Source: UBA1151 sp963579925 (GTDB taxonomy: Bacteria > Chloroflexota > Dehalococcoidia > Lucifugimonadales > Lucifugimonadaceae). Taken from it: 7,827 nt of DNA. The position numbers and the translations under genes were made by a program. The DNA is taken from the NCBI GenBank assembly GCA_963579925.1, contig CAUZJA010000134.1, positions 1 through 7,827 on the forward strand. Reading direction: 5' to 3'. Below the pieces are notes generated by a model. It ran no database searches, was not told the DNA's origin, and saw only the letters and a list, made by a program, of their open reading frames with translations. Shown here piece after piece: positions 7,159-7,827 of the stretch (within the stretch, counting starts at the first letter, position 1; every line of letters begins with the position of its first letter).

Positions 7159-7827
7159 TCAAAATCCAAGCAGAGTCTTCAGATTGCCGCCCAGCACTTT
7201 GGCTCGGTCTGTCTCCGTCCAGTGCGCCAGATGTGTGTCGACGATCTTCGGAGATCCAGATCCCCAGACCATGCGATCAGCACCAAACGCGTCAGATACG
7301 ATCCGAGTGAAGGGCAGGGCGCTTTCGTAGAGCGGTTCGTCTTTCTTGAAGTGATTTAGCCCGGATAGCTTCATGTAGACGTTGTCCAGATTAGCCAGGT
7401 CAAGCACGTGAGCAAACTCCACGCCATCAGCTGTGTGCGGCTCCGCAAGGTGGTCGATGAGCACGGGCGTGCCGGGGAACGCCTCAATCAGTCGACGCGC
7501 AGAGAGGGCGAAGTCTGATCCGATATGGAGTTCAACCCAAATTCCCAGCGATGCCGCTGTCTCCCAGATGGCTTCCACGCCAGGGTCAGTGAAGTCACTC
7601 AAGTATTCGTCTTTGGTATTCATTCGGTGGAAACGTGTCGCGATCGTGCGTGGTTCGCTCTCAACAAATGCCTTCAGGCGAGCAGGGGAATCAGCGTCGG
7701 AGGGGTAGAAGAGGCTGGTGACCTTGAACAGATCAGGCTCCCGCTTGAGGCAGTCCAACACCAGCGAGTGGTCATCACCATATGGCTCGGGGTGGACCAG
7801 CACAGCACGGTCGATGCCCTCGGTCTT
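7159..7827 (-). CDS. Amidohydrolase-2 family (COG3618-like TIM-barrel) hydrolase, partial, N-terminus beyond window
   Basis: This is the C-terminal 222 residues of a TIM-barrel hydrolase of the amidohydrolase superfamily (PF04909 type). That group includes lactonases such as 2-pyrone-4,6-dicarboxylate hydrolase, decarboxylases and other catabolic enzymes. The reading frame stays open to the right edge, with TEGIDRAVLVHPEPYGDD near the start, matching the usual second beta-alpha unit. The GTG at 7803 is therefore an internal codon and about 60-80 residues, including the first His motif, lie outside. Visible barrel motifs are WVELHIGSDF (His after strand 5), VLIDHLAEP (conserved His), YMKLSGLNHF and MVWGSGSPK. 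The last motif is normally WGSDWP-like with a catalytic Asp; here that position is Gly (codon 7257-7255). The stop is TGA at 7161-7159, 110 bp before fumarase. The substrate cannot be named. Confidence 0.87.
   Translation of the reverse strand, partial: KTEGIDRAVLVHPEPYGDDHSLVLDCLKREPDLFKVTSLFYPSDADSPARLKAFVESEPRTIATRFHRMNTKDEYLSDFTDPGVEAIWETAASLGIWVELHIGSDFALSARRLIEAFPGTPVLIDHLAEPHTADGVEFAHVLDLANLDNVYMKLSGLNHFKKDEPLYESALPFTRIVSDAFGADRMVWGSGSPKIVDTHLAHWTETDRAKVLGGNLKTLLGF

Noticed and set aside
7159..7803. GTG at 7803 as the true start of the amidohydrolase
   Set aside because: The frame remains open to 7827 with family-like residues (TEGIDRA) before this codon, so the gene begins outside the window.
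1..7827. CRISPR arrays, tRNA/rRNA genes, insertion sequences, toxin-antitoxin or phage-defence genes
   Set aside because: No repeated spacer pattern, no RNA-gene landmarks and no transposase or defence-type protein were seen; coding sequence of metabolic genes fills almost the whole window.

Overview
The window looks like one piece of a bacterial chromosome with moderate GC (mid-50s % by eye, not computed). It is densely packed with metabolic genes, nearly all on the minus strand. I see no rRNA, tRNA, transposase, integrase, CRISPR array or phage gene. The gene mix is a form II CoxL-type molybdenum hydroxylase, CoxG, RidA, a VOC protein, an OFA/MCT-like MFS carrier, a class II fumarase and a COG3618-type amidohydrolase. 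This would fit a heterotrophic environmental bacterium with many catabolic paralogues, such as a marine SAR202-type Chloroflexota. That taxonomic guess is inference only; an actinobacterium or alphaproteobacterium is not excluded.

Layout from left to right. Positions 1-2283 (minus) hold the large molybdopterin subunit of a xanthine dehydrogenase/CoxL-family enzyme, cut off at its C-terminal end by the window edge. Positions 2284-2748 (minus) hold its small [2Fe-2S] subunit, whose stop codon touches the large-subunit ATG. A 177-bp divergent intergenic region follows. Then comes coxG at 2926-3369 (plus), the only plus-strand gene. CoxG ends tail-to-tail, with no spacer, against a minus-strand five-gene run. 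In transcription order that run is amidohydrolase (7827-7159, N-terminus outside the window), class II fumarase (7048-5651), MFS transporter (5615-4272), RidA-family protein (4246-3785) and VOC/glyoxalase-fold protein (3768-3370). Spacing inside the run is 110, 35, 25 and 16 bp, so at least fumarase to VOC is probably one transcript.

How they may work together (inference): the carrier brings in an organic acid. The molybdenum hydroxylase, with CoxG helping its maturation, oxidises or hydroxylates a substrate. The amidohydrolase and VOC protein process the ring-opened or lactone intermediates. RidA clears reactive enamine/imine or related intermediates, and the fumarase-type lyase passes a C4 acid to central metabolism. 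The active-site loop of the large subunit is AYRGAGR, not the AYxCSFR loop of proven CO dehydrogenases, so CO oxidation should not be assumed. The FAD subunit (CoxM) is not in the window; in S-L-M operons it would lie beyond the left edge.

No plainly new system is visible. The points most worth checking are the non-canonical Mo-hydroxylase and its substrate, the unusual pairing with a RidA/VOC/amidohydrolase/fumarase/MFS operon, and an amidohydrolase with Gly where the family usually has a catalytic Asp.
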